A stretch of 64,000 nt of DNA from Pantoea allii (GCF_002307475.1 NZ_NTMH01000029.1:1-64000), one strand, 5' to 3'. Counted from the stretch's first letter, positions 27,619 to 37,204 are shown. The notes: generated from the sequence alone by a model not told the origin. A program made the numbers and translations.

Positions 27619-27705
27619 TGGTGCGAAGAGAGGGACTTGAACCCTCACGTCCGTTAAGACACTAACACCTGAAGCTAGCGCGTCTACCAATTCCGCCACC
27701 TTCGC
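27619..27705 (-). tRNA. leu: tRNA-Leu (CAG)
   Basis: 87 nt including encoded CCA. It has the long variable arm of leucine tRNAs, anticodon CAG in GCTTCAGGTG, the T-loop GGTTCAAGT and acceptor stem GCGAAGG. Almost identical to E. coli tRNA-Leu(CAG). Last of three in the transcript direction. Confidence 0.97.
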
Positions 27706-27733
27706 ATCGCGTTGTCTTTTCATATCACCGCAA

Positions 27734-27820
27734 TGGTGCGAAGAGAGGGACTTGAACCCTCACGTCCGTTAAGACACTAACACCTGAAGCTAGCGCGTCT
27801 ACCAATTCCGCCACCTTCGC
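27734..27820 (-). tRNA. leu: tRNA-Leu (CAG)
   Basis: 87 nt, same sequence as the copy at 27619-27705; 28 bp between them. Middle gene of the tandem. Confidence 0.97.
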
Positions 27821-27850
27821 GCAGTGCTCGCGATATGAAATTTGTGATTT

Positions 27851-27937
27851 TGGTGCGAAGAGAGGGACTTGAACCCTCACGTCCGTTAGGACACTAACAC
27901 CTGAAGCTAGCGCGTCTACCAATTCCGCCACCTTCGC
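27851..27937 (-). tRNA. leu: tRNA-Leu (CAG)
   Basis: 87 nt. It differs from the other two copies at one base in the variable arm (GTTAGGAC against GTTAAGAC on the plus strand). First of the tandem, 30 bp before the next. Confidence 0.97.
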
Positions 27938-28098
27938 ATACCCGCAACACGTTACCGTATTACAACCACGGAGGCGCATTTTAGAGATTTTACTCAATGC
28001 GTCAACACATATTTCGCCAGACGGAAACGATCGCTGCAAAAAGCAACGTTTTCAGCCTGGCGAGAGGCAAAAAGGGCGAAAAAGGCAGAAAAAAGGGA

Positions 28099-29130
28099 TT
28101 AACGGGTTTTGGCACCGCGTCCGTAAACTGCACGATAAACTTTGAAGCGACCGGTTTGCGCCAGCACTTCATGATTGCCAAAGGCTTCATCCAGCACCTG
28201 GGGATAAGGCAGGAAGGCGTTAGCGACAATGCGCAATTCACCTCCGCTGTTCAGGTGTTTAACGGCGCCACGGATCAGGGTTTGTGCGGCATCCAGGCTG
28301 GTCTGTGTGCCTTCATGGAACGGCGGGTTGGAGATAATCATGTCAAAACGTCCGGTGACGTCGGAAAAAACGTTACTGGCAAACACGTCACCTTCCAGAC
28401 CATTGGCAGCCAGCGTGGCTTTACTCGCTTCGATGGCGGCGGCATGAACATCACACAACCACAAACGCACTTTGGGTGAGCGGGCCGGTAATGAGGCGGC
28501 CAGCACGCCAGCACCGCAGCCGATATCCAACACTTTGCCTTTGGTATGCGGCGTGAATGTCGAAAGCAGTAAGGCGCTGCCTGCATCCAGGCCATCGCGA
28601 CTGAAAACGCCGGGTAAGGTATGCACCGTCAGGCCATCCAACTGATAGCTGTTACCAAAGGCCGTGGCATCAAAGGCAGGTTGCTTATCCAGACGGCCAT
28701 GGTAAAGACCACAGCGGCGTGCGCTGTCGATTTTTTCCAGGGTAGCCCACGTCTCCAGCATGCCTTCCGCACTGCGTACGCCGCTGCGGTTTTCACCGAC
28801 AATAAAGATATCGCAGCCAACCGGCAGCAACGACAACAGGTTTTGTAACTGAAACTGCACTTCCGGTTTATTCTTGGTCCAGAAGTACACCAGCGTATCG
28901 CAGCCCTGAACATCTTCTGCCTGAGCGACCAGTCCATAACGCGCCTGTTCCCCCATGCGGCGGCTCAGGTTTTGCCAGTGATGATATTGCTGAGTGTGCA
29001 CGCGTGAAGAGGCGGTCTCCAGCTGTGCGGGCAGGTCATCCTGCAGATCGCCAGCAAATAAAACGTGGCGGGCGGTAAATTCATCACTGTGGCGCAGAAT
29101 GACTTCGCTGGCCGGGGTAAAAGCAGACAT
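28099..29130 (-). CDS. rsmC: 16S rRNA (guanine-1207-N2)-methyltransferase
   Basis: 343 residues, the same length as E. coli RsmC and matching throughout. It methylates G1207 of 16S rRNA within the 30S subunit using S-adenosylmethionine. It has two tandem methyltransferase-like domains. The active C-terminal one has the SAM motif [12 protein letters not shown] and the catalytic NPPF motif in ISNPPFHEG. The start at 29130 (MSAFTPASE) follows AGGAGCCCTAC; earlier in-frame codons are not needed. Divergent from holD. Confidence 0.96.
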   Translation of the reverse strand: MSAFTPASEVILRHSDEFTARHVLFAGDLQDDLPAQLETASSRVHTQQYHHWQNLSRRMGEQARYGLVAQAEDVQGCDTLVYFWTKNKPEVQFQLQNLLSLLPVGCDIFIVGENRSGVRSAEGMLETWATLEKIDSARRCGLYHGRLDKQPAFDATAFGNSYQLDGLTVHTLPGVFSRDGLDAGSALLLSTFTPHTKGKVLDIGCGAGVLAASLPARSPKVRLWLCDVHAAAIEASKATLAANGLEGDVFASNVFSDVTGRFDMIISNPPFHEGTQTSLDAAQTLIRGAVKHLNSGGELRIVANAFLPYPQVLDEAFGNHEVLAQTGRFKVYRAVYGRGAKTR

Positions 29131-29235
29131 GTAGGGCTCCTGTAAGATCTGAGCGGAGATTATAGTGGTTTGTTGGCGCATGTTCGATGGGTTTGCTAGC
29201 ATAGCGTCGCATTCAGCGAGCAGAGCAGGTATATC

Positions 29236-29646
29236 ATGACGTCCAGGCGCGACTGGCTTTTACAGCAAATGGGGATTACGCAGTATCAACTGCGCCGCCC
29301 GCGCGTGCTCCAGGGCGAGATCGCCGTAAGGCTTTTACCCGATACGCAGCTGATTATTGTGGCGGAGAATCCACCAGGTTTGCAGGAGCCTTTCCTGCGC
29401 GATGTCCTGCACACGCTCAGTCTGAAACCGACTCAGGTGATGACCGTCACGCCCGACCAGCTGCAAATGCTACCAGAAACCCTGAGCTGTGCGGGCTGGT
29501 TACTGGGCGTGGAAAGCGAACAACCCTTTAATGGCGTGGCGTTATCCAGCGCTTCTTTTAATGAACTTCTCAGCAGCGGTGCCGCCCGGCGCGCGCTCTG
29601 GCAACAAATGTGTGATCATGACAGCCATTTCTTTCCTCACGCCTGA
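29236..29646 (+). CDS. holD: DNA polymerase III psi subunit
   Basis: 136 residues. Psi bridges the clamp loader and chi, which contacts single-strand binding protein. The N-terminal [19 protein letters not shown], which contacts the clamp loader, is conserved as in E. coli HolD. It overlaps rimI by 29 bp, so the two are translationally linked, and it heads holD-rimI-yjjG. Confidence 0.93.
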   Translation: MTSRRDWLLQQMGITQYQLRRPRVLQGEIAVRLLPDTQLIIVAENPPGLQEPFLRDVLHTLSLKPTQVMTVTPDQLQMLPETLSCAGWLLGVESEQPFNGVALSSASFNELLSSGAARRALWQQMCDHDSHFFPHA

Positions 29647-30058
29647 CGCTATTCCCGACGCTTTTGCTATCGAATGCCGTAGCCACGCCTTTCCCTGGCG
29701 CGAAGAGACCTTTGCCAGTAACCAGGGCGAACGTTTCCTGAACCTACGATTAGATGTCGATAACCAGATGGCCGCCTTCGCCATCACCCAGGTGGTGCTG
29801 GACGAAGCCTCGTTGTTTAATATTGCGGTCGACCCAGCGTATCAACGGCGTGGCTTTGGGCGGGCGCTGCTGGAGCATGTAATCGAGCAACTGATTGCAC
29901 GCGATGTGATGACGTTGTGGCTGGAAGTCCGTGCCTCAAACGCCCCTGCGATTGCGCTGTACGAACAGCTGGATTTCAATCAGGTCAGCCGCCGTCCAAA
30001 CTATTATCCCACCGCCGGTGGCCGTGAAGATGCACTGATCATGGCGCTGACGCTGTAG
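29618..30058 (+). CDS. rimI: Ribosomal protein S18-alanine N-acetyltransferase
   Basis: 146 residues. It acetylates the N-terminal alanine of ribosomal protein S18. The GNAT motif A reads VDPAYQRRGFGRALLEH, with TFASNQGERFLN before it and the C-terminal NYYPTAGGREDALIMAL as in E. coli RimI. The ATG at 29618 lies inside the end of holD. Confidence 0.95.
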   Translation: MTAISFLTPDAIPDAFAIECRSHAFPWREETFASNQGERFLNLRLDVDNQMAAFAITQVVLDEASLFNIAVDPAYQRRGFGRALLEHVIEQLIARDVMTLWLEVRASNAPAIALYEQLDFNQVSRRPNYYPTAGGREDALIMALTL

Positions 30059-30077
30059 TCGTTTCTGAGGAGTTTTG

Positions 30078-30758
30078 ATGTTAGATAACTGGGATTGCAT
30101 CCTGTTTGATGCGGATGACACACTGTTCCACTTTGACGCTTATGCTGGCTTACAACGGCTTTTTGCCGGGTACGATGTGCCGTTTACCGACCAGGATTAC
30201 CTCGATTACCAGGCAGTAAACAAGCCGTTATGGGTCGATTATCAGAATGGTCAGTTATCGGCGCAGGAGCTACAGACCCGCCGCTTTGTGAGCTGGGGGC
30301 AAAAGCTCAGCGTGGCGCCTGACATCCTGAATAACGGTTTTCTGTCGGCGATGGCTGAAATCTGTATGCCGCTGGAAGGCGCAGTCAGCCTGATGAAGCT
30401 GCTACACGGCCGGGTCAACATGGGCATCATCACCAATGGCTTTACCGCGCTTCAGCAGCGTCGCCTGGAACGCACCGGTTTTCTCGACTACTTTTCCGCT
30501 TTGGTGGTTTCAGAAGAGGTGGGCGTGCCTAAGCCCGATGCCAGAATCTTTGATTATGCGCTCACGCAGATGGGAAATCCCCAGCGCAATCGGGTATTGA
30601 TGGTCGGCGATACGCCAGAATCCGATATCCTGGGCGGTATGAATGCGGGACTGAAAACCTGTTGGATCGATCACGGTACGCGCCCACTGCCGGAACCGAT
30701 TAAACCTGACTGGCGGGTAAACTCATTAACAGAGCTGGAAGCCCTGTTAAAAGCCTGA
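30078..30758 (+). CDS. yjjG: Pyrimidine 5'-nucleotidase, HAD family
   Basis: 226 residues, matching E. coli YjjG, a house-cleaning nucleotidase for dUMP, dTMP and unusual pyrimidine nucleotides. HAD motifs: DADDTL near the start (nucleophile Asp), TNG (motif II), the Lys in [10 protein letters not shown] (motif III) and [10 protein letters not shown] (motif IV). Start ATG at 30078 follows GAGGAG. Third gene of holD-rimI-yjjG, with a terminator behind. Confidence 0.95.
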   Translation: MLDNWDCILFDADDTLFHFDAYAGLQRLFAGYDVPFTDQDYLDYQAVNKPLWVDYQNGQLSAQELQTRRFVSWGQKLSVAPDILNNGFLSAMAEICMPLEGAVSLMKLLHGRVNMGIITNGFTALQQRRLERTGFLDYFSALVVSEEVGVPKPDARIFDYALTQMGNPQRNRVLMVGDTPESDILGGMNAGLKTCWIDHGTRPLPEPIKPDWRVNSLTELEALLKA

Positions 30759-30791
30759 ATGTCACCTGTCACACCCAGCGAGTGTCGTCTG

Positions 30792-30820
30792 CGAAAGGCC
30801 CGTAATACGGGCCTTTCGTT
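30792..30820. terminator. Terminator between yjjG and ytjB (likely bidirectional)
   Basis: Arms CGAAAGGCCCG and CGGGCCTTTCG around TAATA. It is between two convergent genes; T-rich sequence on either side is short, so it may serve both directions. Confidence 0.75.
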
Positions 30821-30835
30821 CATATTCGCGCGCTA

Positions 30836-31504
30836 TCAGGCAGATGGCTTAGCCGCGTCGTCCTTTTTCTCGTCCTCTTCATCATCCTCTTTCACGGGCG
30901 TACTGGCCGTGAGCAGGAACGGGGACTGCTGCCAGCGCGTGCGGCGATCGCGCAGCAAGGTACGGCTGAGGATAATGCCAATCGCCAGCGCCAGTAGCAT
31001 CATCAGGCGCAGAATATTGGTGGTGTTATCCACCTGGCGCGATTCGGTGACCAACACGTGGGTATCCAGGGTGATACGCAGAAAGCCCGTCGGGCCGCTG
31101 CCGCCGCTCAGGGGTTGAACGATCTGATGATTGAAGTAGCTTCCCGCCCGTTTGCCATCCAGCGCCAGCCGATCGCGCACATTGATGTTTTCACCGCTGT
31201 GCGCCACCAGACTGCCGTCACCGGCATAGACTGAGGCATCAAGAATGCGGCTATTCGCGGTCATCTGATTAAGAATGGCCTCAATCTGACCACGATTATC
31301 TTCGCTGTTATCCATGAGCGGTTTCAGGCTGAATGCCACCTGGCGGGTAAGCGTTTGTGCCAGCTCCTCGGCCTGTTCAGAACGGGCCATTTGATGCCCA
31401 AGGCTAAACCAGGATGCGCCTTGCATAAGCACCACCAACAGCGCCAGCGAAATCAAAACGATCACCGTGCGATGTAGGCGAAATTTCAGTGCGGTTTTAG
31501 CCAT
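30836..31504 (-). CDS. ytjB: Inner membrane protein YtjB (Smp family)
   Basis: 222 residues, matching E. coli YtjB/Smp. It has an N-terminal membrane helix (about 14-33), a periplasmic domain containing VRDRLALDGKRAGSYF, a second helix (about 163-182) and a cytoplasmic tail rich in Asp, Glu and Lys. Function is not established. Divergent from serB, as in E. coli. Confidence 0.92.
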   Translation of the reverse strand: MAKTALKFRLHRTVIVLISLALLVVLMQGASWFSLGHQMARSEQAEELAQTLTRQVAFSLKPLMDNSEDNRGQIEAILNQMTANSRILDASVYAGDGSLVAHSGENINVRDRLALDGKRAGSYFNHQIVQPLSGGSGPTGFLRITLDTHVLVTESRQVDNTTNILRLMMLLALAIGIILSRTLLRDRRTRWQQSPFLLTASTPVKEDDEEDEKKDDAAKPSA

Positions 31505-31611
31505 TAATTATCCGAGTCACGTCACAACAGAAAGCCTGGATATTATGTTGCCAGAAGCAGCGCAGACAAGGTAGCCTCTTGCGTGGTTTTGTTGTTCCTA
31601 CAGGAGCCCTG

Positions 31612-32589
31612 ATGTCAAATCATCTTACCTGGTGCGATCTGCCTGCTGATGTCTCTCTCTGGCCGGGGTTGCCCCTTTCATTAAGCGGTGACGAAGTCAT
31701 GCCGCTGGACTACCGCGCGGGTCGTACCGGCTGGTTACTCTATGGCCGTGGTCTGGATAAACAGCGTCTGACCGACTACCAGCACCGGCTGGGGGCGGCG
31801 ATGGTTATCGTCAGCGCCTGGAACGTGGACGACTACCAGGTGATTCGCCTGGCGGGTTCCCTGACGCCGTTTGCCAGCAAACTGGCACACGAACTGACGC
31901 TGGATGTCGCCCCACTGGGGAAAATCCCGCATCTGAAAACGCCTGGCCTGCTGGTCATGGACATGGATTCCACCGCGATTCAAATCGAATGTATCGACGA
32001 GATTGCCAGGCTGGCCGGCTGCGGCGAGCAGGTGGCTGAAGTTACCGAACGGGCGATGCGCGGCGAGCTGGATTTTACCGCCAGCCTGCGTCAGCGCGTG
32101 GCGGCGCTTAAAGATGCCGATGCCAATATTCTGAAGCAGGTGCGCGATGCACTGCCGTTAATGCCAGGCTTAACCACACTGACTAAAAAATTGCAGGCGC
32201 TGGGCTGGCAGGTGGCGATTGCTTCCGGCGGGTTTACCTATTTTGCGGAGTTCCTGCGCGATAAGCTGCACCTGTCGGCTGTTGCGGCTAACGAACTGGA
32301 AATCCGTGACGGCAAACTCACCGGTGAAGTGCTGGGCCAGATCGTGGACGCGCAGTACAAAGCCGAGACGTTAAAAAAGCTGGCGAAGCGGTTCGACATT
32401 GCGCCAGAACAAACCGTCGCCGTGGGTGACGGGGCGAATGATTTGCCGATGATTAAAGCCTCTGCGCTGGGCATTGCTTACCATGCCAAACCAAAGGTCA
32501 ATGAGCAAACGGCTGTTACGATTCGCCATGCCGATTTGATGGGGGTGTTTTGCATCCTGACCGGCAGCCTGATTCACGAAGAGCGTTAA
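31612..32589 (+). CDS. serB: Phosphoserine phosphatase
   Basis: 325 residues. It performs the last step of serine synthesis, hydrolysing O-phosphoserine. HAD motifs: DMDSTAIQ (nucleophile Asp), SGG in ASGGFTYF, a conserved Lys, and GDGANDLPM. The N-terminal ACT-like domain is as in E. coli SerB. Start ATG at 31612 follows CAGGAGCC. It is 13 bp before radA. Confidence 0.96.
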   Translation: MSNHLTWCDLPADVSLWPGLPLSLSGDEVMPLDYRAGRTGWLLYGRGLDKQRLTDYQHRLGAAMVIVSAWNVDDYQVIRLAGSLTPFASKLAHELTLDVAPLGKIPHLKTPGLLVMDMDSTAIQIECIDEIARLAGCGEQVAEVTERAMRGELDFTASLRQRVAALKDADANILKQVRDALPLMPGLTTLTKKLQALGWQVAIASGGFTYFAEFLRDKLHLSAVAANELEIRDGKLTGEVLGQIVDAQYKAETLKKLAKRFDIAPEQTVAVGDGANDLPMIKASALGIAYHAKPKVNEQTAVTIRHADLMGVFCILTGSLIHEER

Positions 32590-32602
32590 CTGAGGAGTTG
32601 AT

Positions 32603-33985
32603 TTGGCCAAAGCGGCAAAACGCGCATTTGTTTGTAACGAGTGCGGCGCAGATTATCCGCGTTGGCAGGGGCAATGTAGCGCCTGTCACGCCTGGAACAC
32701 CATCACCGAGGTGCGCATTGCCGCCTCGCCAGCGGCTGCGCGTAATGAGCGGCTCAGCGGCTATGCGGGCCATGCCGGAACCAGCCGGGTGCAAAAGCTG
32801 TCGGAAATCAGTCTGGAAGCCTTGCCCCGTTTCTCAACCAGCTTCAAAGAATTTGACCGCGTACTGGGCGGCGGCGTGGTGCCGGGCAGCGCTATTCTGA
32901 TTGGCGGTAACCCCGGCGCCGGTAAATCCACCCTGTTGCTACAGGTCATGTGCCGCTTAGCGCAGAGTATGAAAACCCTGTACGTCACCGGTGAAGAGTC
33001 ATTACAGCAGGTGGCGATGCGCGCCCATCGTCTGGGGTTGCCCACTGACAATCTGAATATGCTGTCGGAAACCAGCATTGAGCAGATCTGCCTGATCGCT
33101 GAGCAGGAAGAGCCGCAAATCATGGTCATCGACTCCATCCAGGTGATGCACATGGCGGATATCCAGTCTTCACCCGGCAGTGTGGCACAGGTACGCGAAA
33201 CCGCTGCTTATCTGACGCGTTTTGCGAAAACCCGCGGCGTGGCGATTATCATGGTGGGCCATGTGACCAAAGATGGTTCGCTGGCCGGGCCGAAGGTGCT
33301 TGAGCACTGTATCGACTGTTCGGTACTGCTGGATGGCGATGCCGATTCCCGTTTTCGTACTCTGCGCAGCCACAAGAACCGCTTTGGCGCGGTGAATGAA
33401 CTGGGTGTTTTTGCCATGACAGAGCAGGGCATGCGTGAGGTGAGTAATCCCTCCGCCATTTTCCTGTCGCGCGGCGAAGAAGTCACCTCTGGCAGTTCGG
33501 TCATGGTGTTGTGGGAAGGCACGCGTCCTTTGCTGGTCGAGATTCAGGCGCTGGTGGATCATTCGATGATGGGCAATCCACGCCGGGTTGCCGTCGGGCT
33601 TGAGCAGAACCGCCTGGCGATTCTGCTGGCGGTATTGCACCGCCATGGCGGATTGCAAATGGCGGATCAGGATGTGTTCGTTAACGTGGTCGGCGGCGTG
33701 AAAGTCACGGAAACCAGTGCCGACCTGGCGCTGATGCTGTCGATGGTCTCCAGCCTGCGCGATCGTCCATTGCCCCAGGATTTGGTTATTTTTGGCGAAG
33801 TCGGACTGGCGGGGGAGATTCGCCCGGTGCCCAGCGGTCAGGAACGTATTTCAGAAGCGGCCAAACATGGCTTCAGGCGGGCGATAGTCCCAGCGGGTAA
33901 CGCACCGAAAAAGCCGATTGAGGGAATGCGCGTCTATAGCGCGAAAAAGCTGGCGGATGCCTTGGCTATTCTTGATGATCTCTAA
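32603..33985 (+). CDS. radA: DNA repair and branch-migration protein RadA
   Basis: 460 residues, nearly colinear with E. coli RadA. N-terminal zinc finger CNECGADYPRWQGQCSAC (about 10-27), RecA-like ATPase with Walker A GGNPGAGKST, the RadA-specific KNRFG motif (SHKNRFGAV), and a C-terminal Lon-protease-like domain (GEVGLAGEIRPV) without catalytic activity. It helps process recombination branches. The start is TTG (MAKAAKR), preceded by GAGGAG. Confidence 0.96.
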   Translation: MAKAAKRAFVCNECGADYPRWQGQCSACHAWNTITEVRIAASPAAARNERLSGYAGHAGTSRVQKLSEISLEALPRFSTSFKEFDRVLGGGVVPGSAILIGGNPGAGKSTLLLQVMCRLAQSMKTLYVTGEESLQQVAMRAHRLGLPTDNLNMLSETSIEQICLIAEQEEPQIMVIDSIQVMHMADIQSSPGSVAQVRETAAYLTRFAKTRGVAIIMVGHVTKDGSLAGPKVLEHCIDCSVLLDGDADSRFRTLRSHKNRFGAVNELGVFAMTEQGMREVSNPSAIFLSRGEEVTSGSSVMVLWEGTRPLLVEIQALVDHSMMGNPRRVAVGLEQNRLAILLAVLHRHGGLQMADQDVFVNVVGGVKVTETSADLALMLSMVSSLRDRPLPQDLVIFGEVGLAGEIRPVPSGQERISEAAKHGFRRAIVPAGNAPKKPIEGMRVYSAKKLADALAILDDL

Positions 33986-33997
33986 GCTTTTCCGTAT

Positions 33998-34023
33998 GCC
34001 CTTTTGTCGTTATACAAAAGGGC
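33998..34023. other. Intergenic hairpin between radA and nadR
   Basis: Arms GCCCTTTTGT and ACAAAAGGGC around CGTTAT, a 10-bp perfect stem. There is no T-run after it, so it may slow or partly stop transcription, or stabilise the serB-radA mRNA. Confidence 0.55.
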
Positions 34024-34077
34024 TGGTAAGGGGCAAACGTCCTCACGTCTTTGATCATTTCTTGCAGGAGGCACCAC

Positions 34078-35316
34078 ATGTCGGCGTTTGATTATTTAAA
34101 AACGGCCATTCGCCAGCAGGGCCACACGCTCCAACAGGTGGCCGATGCCAGTGGCATGACCAAAGGGTATTTAAGCCAACTGCTTAACGCGAAAATTAAA
34201 AGCCCCAGCGCCCAAAAGCTGGAAGCTTTGCACCGCTTTCTCGGCCTGGAATTTCCCCGCCGGGATAAAAAAATCGGCGTGATATTTGGTAAGTTTTATC
34301 CGCTGCACACTGGCCATATTTATCTGATTCAGCGCGCCTGTAGCCAGGTGGATGAGCTGCATATCATCATGGGCTATGACGAACCGCGCGATCGTGACCT
34401 GTTTGAAAACAGCGCCATGTCGCAACAGCCCACGGTCAGCGATCGCCTGCGTTGGTTACTGCAAACCTTCAAATATCAGAAAAACATTCGTATCCATGCT
34501 TTCGATGAAGAGGGGATTGAACCCTATCCACATGGCTGGGATGTGTGGAGCGCGGGGGTGAAAACCTTCCTGGATGAGCAGGGGATTGCGGCTGACTGCA
34601 TCTATACCAGTGAAGCGCCGGACGCCGAGATGTATCAGCAACATCTGGGCATTCAGACGGTGCTGATCGATCCGAACCGATCCTTTATGAATATCAGCGG
34701 CACGCAGATTCGTCAGGACCCCTTCCGTTTTTGGGATTACATCCCCACTGAAGTGAAACCGTTTTTTGTGCGTACCGTGGCCATTCTGGGCGGCGAGTCG
34801 AGCGGCAAATCCATGCTGGTGAACAAGCTCGCAAACATCTTCAACACCTCCAGCGCATGGGAATATGGGCGGGATTACGTCTTTTCTCACCTGGGCGGCG
34901 ATGAGATGGCGCTGCAATATTCTGACTACGATAAAATCGCGCTCGGTCATGCGCAGTACATTGATTTTGCGGTGAAATATGCCAATAAAGTGGCGTTTAT
35001 CGATACCGATTTCGTCACCACGCAGGCCTTTTGTAAAAAGTATGAAGGGCGCGAGCATCCGTTTGTTCAGGCGATGATTGATGAATACCGTTTCGACCTG
35101 GTGATTCTGCTGGAGAATAACGTGCCCTGGGTGGCCGATGGCTTGCGCAGCCTGGGCAGCTCTGTGGATCGCCGTGAGTTCCAGACCATGTTGATATCCA
35201 TGCTGCGTGAAAACAACATCGACTTCGTCCATGTGCAGGAAGAAGATTATGACACGCGCTTCCTGCGTTGTATTGAGCTGGTGAAAGGTATGCTGGGCGA
35301 GCAAAGCGCGCTCTGA
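34078..35316 (+). CDS. nadR: Trifunctional NAD regulator NadR
   Basis: 412 residues in three parts. The N-terminal helix-turn-helix (about 1-55, QQVADASGMTKGYLSQLLNAK) represses NAD synthesis genes. The NMN adenylyltransferase domain (about 63-225) carries GKFYPLHTGHIYLI. The nicotinamide riboside kinase domain (about 230-412) has Walker A GGESSGKS. Start ATG at 34078 follows CAGGAGGCACC. In E. coli ettA is the next gene; here about 10 kb of other genes intervene. Confidence 0.97.
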   Translation: MSAFDYLKTAIRQQGHTLQQVADASGMTKGYLSQLLNAKIKSPSAQKLEALHRFLGLEFPRRDKKIGVIFGKFYPLHTGHIYLIQRACSQVDELHIIMGYDEPRDRDLFENSAMSQQPTVSDRLRWLLQTFKYQKNIRIHAFDEEGIEPYPHGWDVWSAGVKTFLDEQGIAADCIYTSEAPDAEMYQQHLGIQTVLIDPNRSFMNISGTQIRQDPFRFWDYIPTEVKPFFVRTVAILGGESSGKSMLVNKLANIFNTSSAWEYGRDYVFSHLGGDEMALQYSDYDKIALGHAQYIDFAVKYANKVAFIDTDFVTTQAFCKKYEGREHPFVQAMIDEYRFDLVILLENNVPWVADGLRSLGSSVDRREFQTMLISMLRENNIDFVHVQEEDYDTRFLRCIELVKGMLGEQSAL

Positions 35317-35648
35317 GACAATCTGTTTACCGACATAAAGGGCCGGAGGATAGCCGTATCTCTGACCCTTTCTCCTTGTGTTATCTTTATAATAATGGCG
35401 ATTTTTCCGGCCTGTTGCTGGGAAATAAGGCCTTTCACATCGTCGTGCGCAACCGAATATCGTCCGTAACAAAGTCAAACAAAAAAAATTTTTTTGAATT
35501 CTGCGGCAACATTATTACGTATTTAAATACTGATGTTATTTCATTTCTTCTGTGTGTTTATGTTAAATGTAAGTTCAATATTTTTAACTGGTTTATATTA
35601 AGGGAATATTCATAAGATATAAATAATGATATACCCGGATGTAACGAC
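35317..35648. other. AT-rich intergenic region upstream of the ToxR-like gene
   Basis: 332 bp, markedly richer in A and T than the flanking core gene (an A8/T7 run near 35481-35496). No terminator of nadR is clear and no gene was recognised. The composition change marks the left edge of the inserted fimbrial region. Confidence 0.5.
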
Positions 35649-36590
35649 ATGAAAAAGATCAGTATTGGTAGCGATGCGGTATTTTATCCTGGGAAAAGGG
35701 AAATAATCAGTCATAATCAGACGTTGAAGTTGCATTCTTCTGCCTCTTATTGTTTTGAATTACTGATCGCACGTCAGGGTGAAATTGTCGATCATGAGTC
35801 TTTTTACCAGTATGCCTGGCGTAGATTTGGGATGGAGGTCAGTGCGAATGCCTTATATCAAAGTATTTCTTTGGTCAGAAAAGCGCTACTGGCATCTGGT
35901 ATTCGGCAGGATGTGATCAGAACCATTCCGCGCCGCGGCTTTATGCTGTCAAATGCCATTCTCATTGAAGAATCGACAAGCGTGCCTGTAGCGGCTATTC
36001 CGGATAATACGCCATTATCAGCAGAGGGACTGGAAAACGTATCTACAGAAGACGCTGGCACGCCAGATTTAAGCCAGGCCAGTGGGCAGGACGTTCCCCA
36101 ACATATTCCTGAGCCTGCTCTTCAGGTCGATGAGAATATGTCAGAAAAGCCGGTTACCGATGCGCTGCATAATGCATCCGGGGCAGCTTATAATACCGGC
36201 TATCCAGAGTCTGCCGCGTTAGCCGTCGGAGAGTTGCCTGCTCAACAGGCAATCTACACACGCAACCTGCTTATGGTTGTGCTGACGGTTATGACGATTG
36301 TGATGTGTGGTATGGCCATTGTGACCTTTTCCCTTTACCGGAAGGAGATGGATTTCGTAAAGCGGTTTGATATGAACGGATGCGAAATATACGGTAATGA
36401 AAAAGCAGATAACAGTTTAGTGGCCCGCATCGCTATTGATATTCATTCGGGATGCACGGAAAGAAGGAAGATTTATATCACCGCCTTTACCAACGGTGAA
36501 CGAATCTCCGTATTGCAATGTAAAAACGCAATTTCACTATTCGGTTCACCTGACTGTGTGTCGTATTATTATATAAGGAGAAAGTGGTGA
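35649..36590 (+). CDS. ToxR/CadC/MarT-like membrane-bound transcriptional regulator
   Basis: 313 residues. A cytoplasmic OmpR-type winged helix (about 1-105) contains LLIARQGEIVDHES, ANALYQSISLVRKAL and IRTIPRRGFMLS. A Pro/Ala/Glu-rich linker, a transmembrane helix (about 213-235, NLLMVVLTVMTIVMCGMAIV) and a short periplasmic domain with four cysteines follow. This architecture directly senses the periplasm and binds DNA, as in ToxR and Salmonella MarT. Its stop overlaps the start of a FidL-like partner, and the fimbrial operon follows; it probably controls those fimbriae. Codon use is more AT-rich than core genes. Confidence 0.8.
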   Translation: MKKISIGSDAVFYPGKREIISHNQTLKLHSSASYCFELLIARQGEIVDHESFYQYAWRRFGMEVSANALYQSISLVRKALLASGIRQDVIRTIPRRGFMLSNAILIEESTSVPVAAIPDNTPLSAEGLENVSTEDAGTPDLSQASGQDVPQHIPEPALQVDENMSEKPVTDALHNASGAAYNTGYPESAALAVGELPAQQAIYTRNLLMVVLTVMTIVMCGMAIVTFSLYRKEMDFVKRFDMNGCEIYGNEKADNSLVARIAIDIHSGCTERRKIYITAFTNGERISVLQCKNAISLFGSPDCVSYYYIRRKW

Positions 36591-37036
36591 AGTTGACGTT
36601 TTGGATGGCTGTGCTGACGATGGCCGTAGCCGGTGTTGTGATGCTTTTTTTTCGCCAGGATTATATTCATTGCATTGCAAACATCAATTACATAAGAAGC
36701 GGTGAAAGATTTTCACTGATCGTTTCTCACGATATGCGCAACGGGCACGGCGTTTTATCCTTAGCGGGGCGATTGACCGGCGATAATCAAAAAGCCATCA
36801 GCATGAGTAAAATTATCCGGTTTAATTATCATCGTGATGGCGATCTTTATCTCGCGCAGTCGACATTGATTGAGCCATCCCCGGATAATCAAATGAGTAT
36901 TGAGCAACAAGAAAAATGGCTTCCGGCGTTTTTTATCACCGTGGGGGCGACATTCCCTTTCGTCATTAAACGGACGGGCATCGATACATGGGTATTTTAT
37001 TCTGGTCCTGTTCCGCTCTTCATTTGTGAAAAATAA
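36587..37036 (+). CDS. FidL-like inner membrane partner protein
   Basis: 149 residues. An N-terminal signal-anchor helix (about 3-22) is followed by a periplasmic domain with Cys near residues 29 and 147. Small membrane proteins of this kind follow ToxR-like genes (ToxS after ToxR, FidL after MarT) and protect or modulate the regulator's periplasmic part. The GTG at 36587 forms a GTGA overlap with the preceding stop and has AAGGAG six bases before, so translation is coupled. Confidence 0.65.
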   Translation: MKLTFWMAVLTMAVAGVVMLFFRQDYIHCIANINYIRSGERFSLIVSHDMRNGHGVLSLAGRLTGDNQKAISMSKIIRFNYHRDGDLYLAQSTLIEPSPDNQMSIEQQEKWLPAFFITVGATFPFVIKRTGIDTWVFYSGPVPLFICEK

Positions 37037-37176
37037 AACGACCAAAAAATAGCCGATAAGCCGTGCAGAGCATAAACGTTGGACCTGTAGTTATCTTATG
37101 AAATTTATCTTTTCTGCAACACAGGGATAACTTTATGCTTTTGATTTTAATAAAATTATATCTTCTTAAGGTCTTG

Positions 37177-37204
37177 TTCACATAAGGTCAGAACACTTCA
37201 CATA
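37177..37204 (+). promoter_or_regulatory. Direct repeats upstream of the fimbrial operon
   Basis: TTCACATA occurs at 37177-37184 and again at 37197-37204, exactly 20 bp apart, so both copies face the same side of the helix. They lie 76-103 bp before the fimbrial subunit start. A possible binding site for the neighbouring ToxR-like protein. Confidence 0.35.

Noticed and set aside
27538..28039. Minus-strand frames containing AKVAELVDALASGVSV
   Set aside because: Well-known false translation of tRNA-Leu genes; all copies fall exactly on the three tRNAs.
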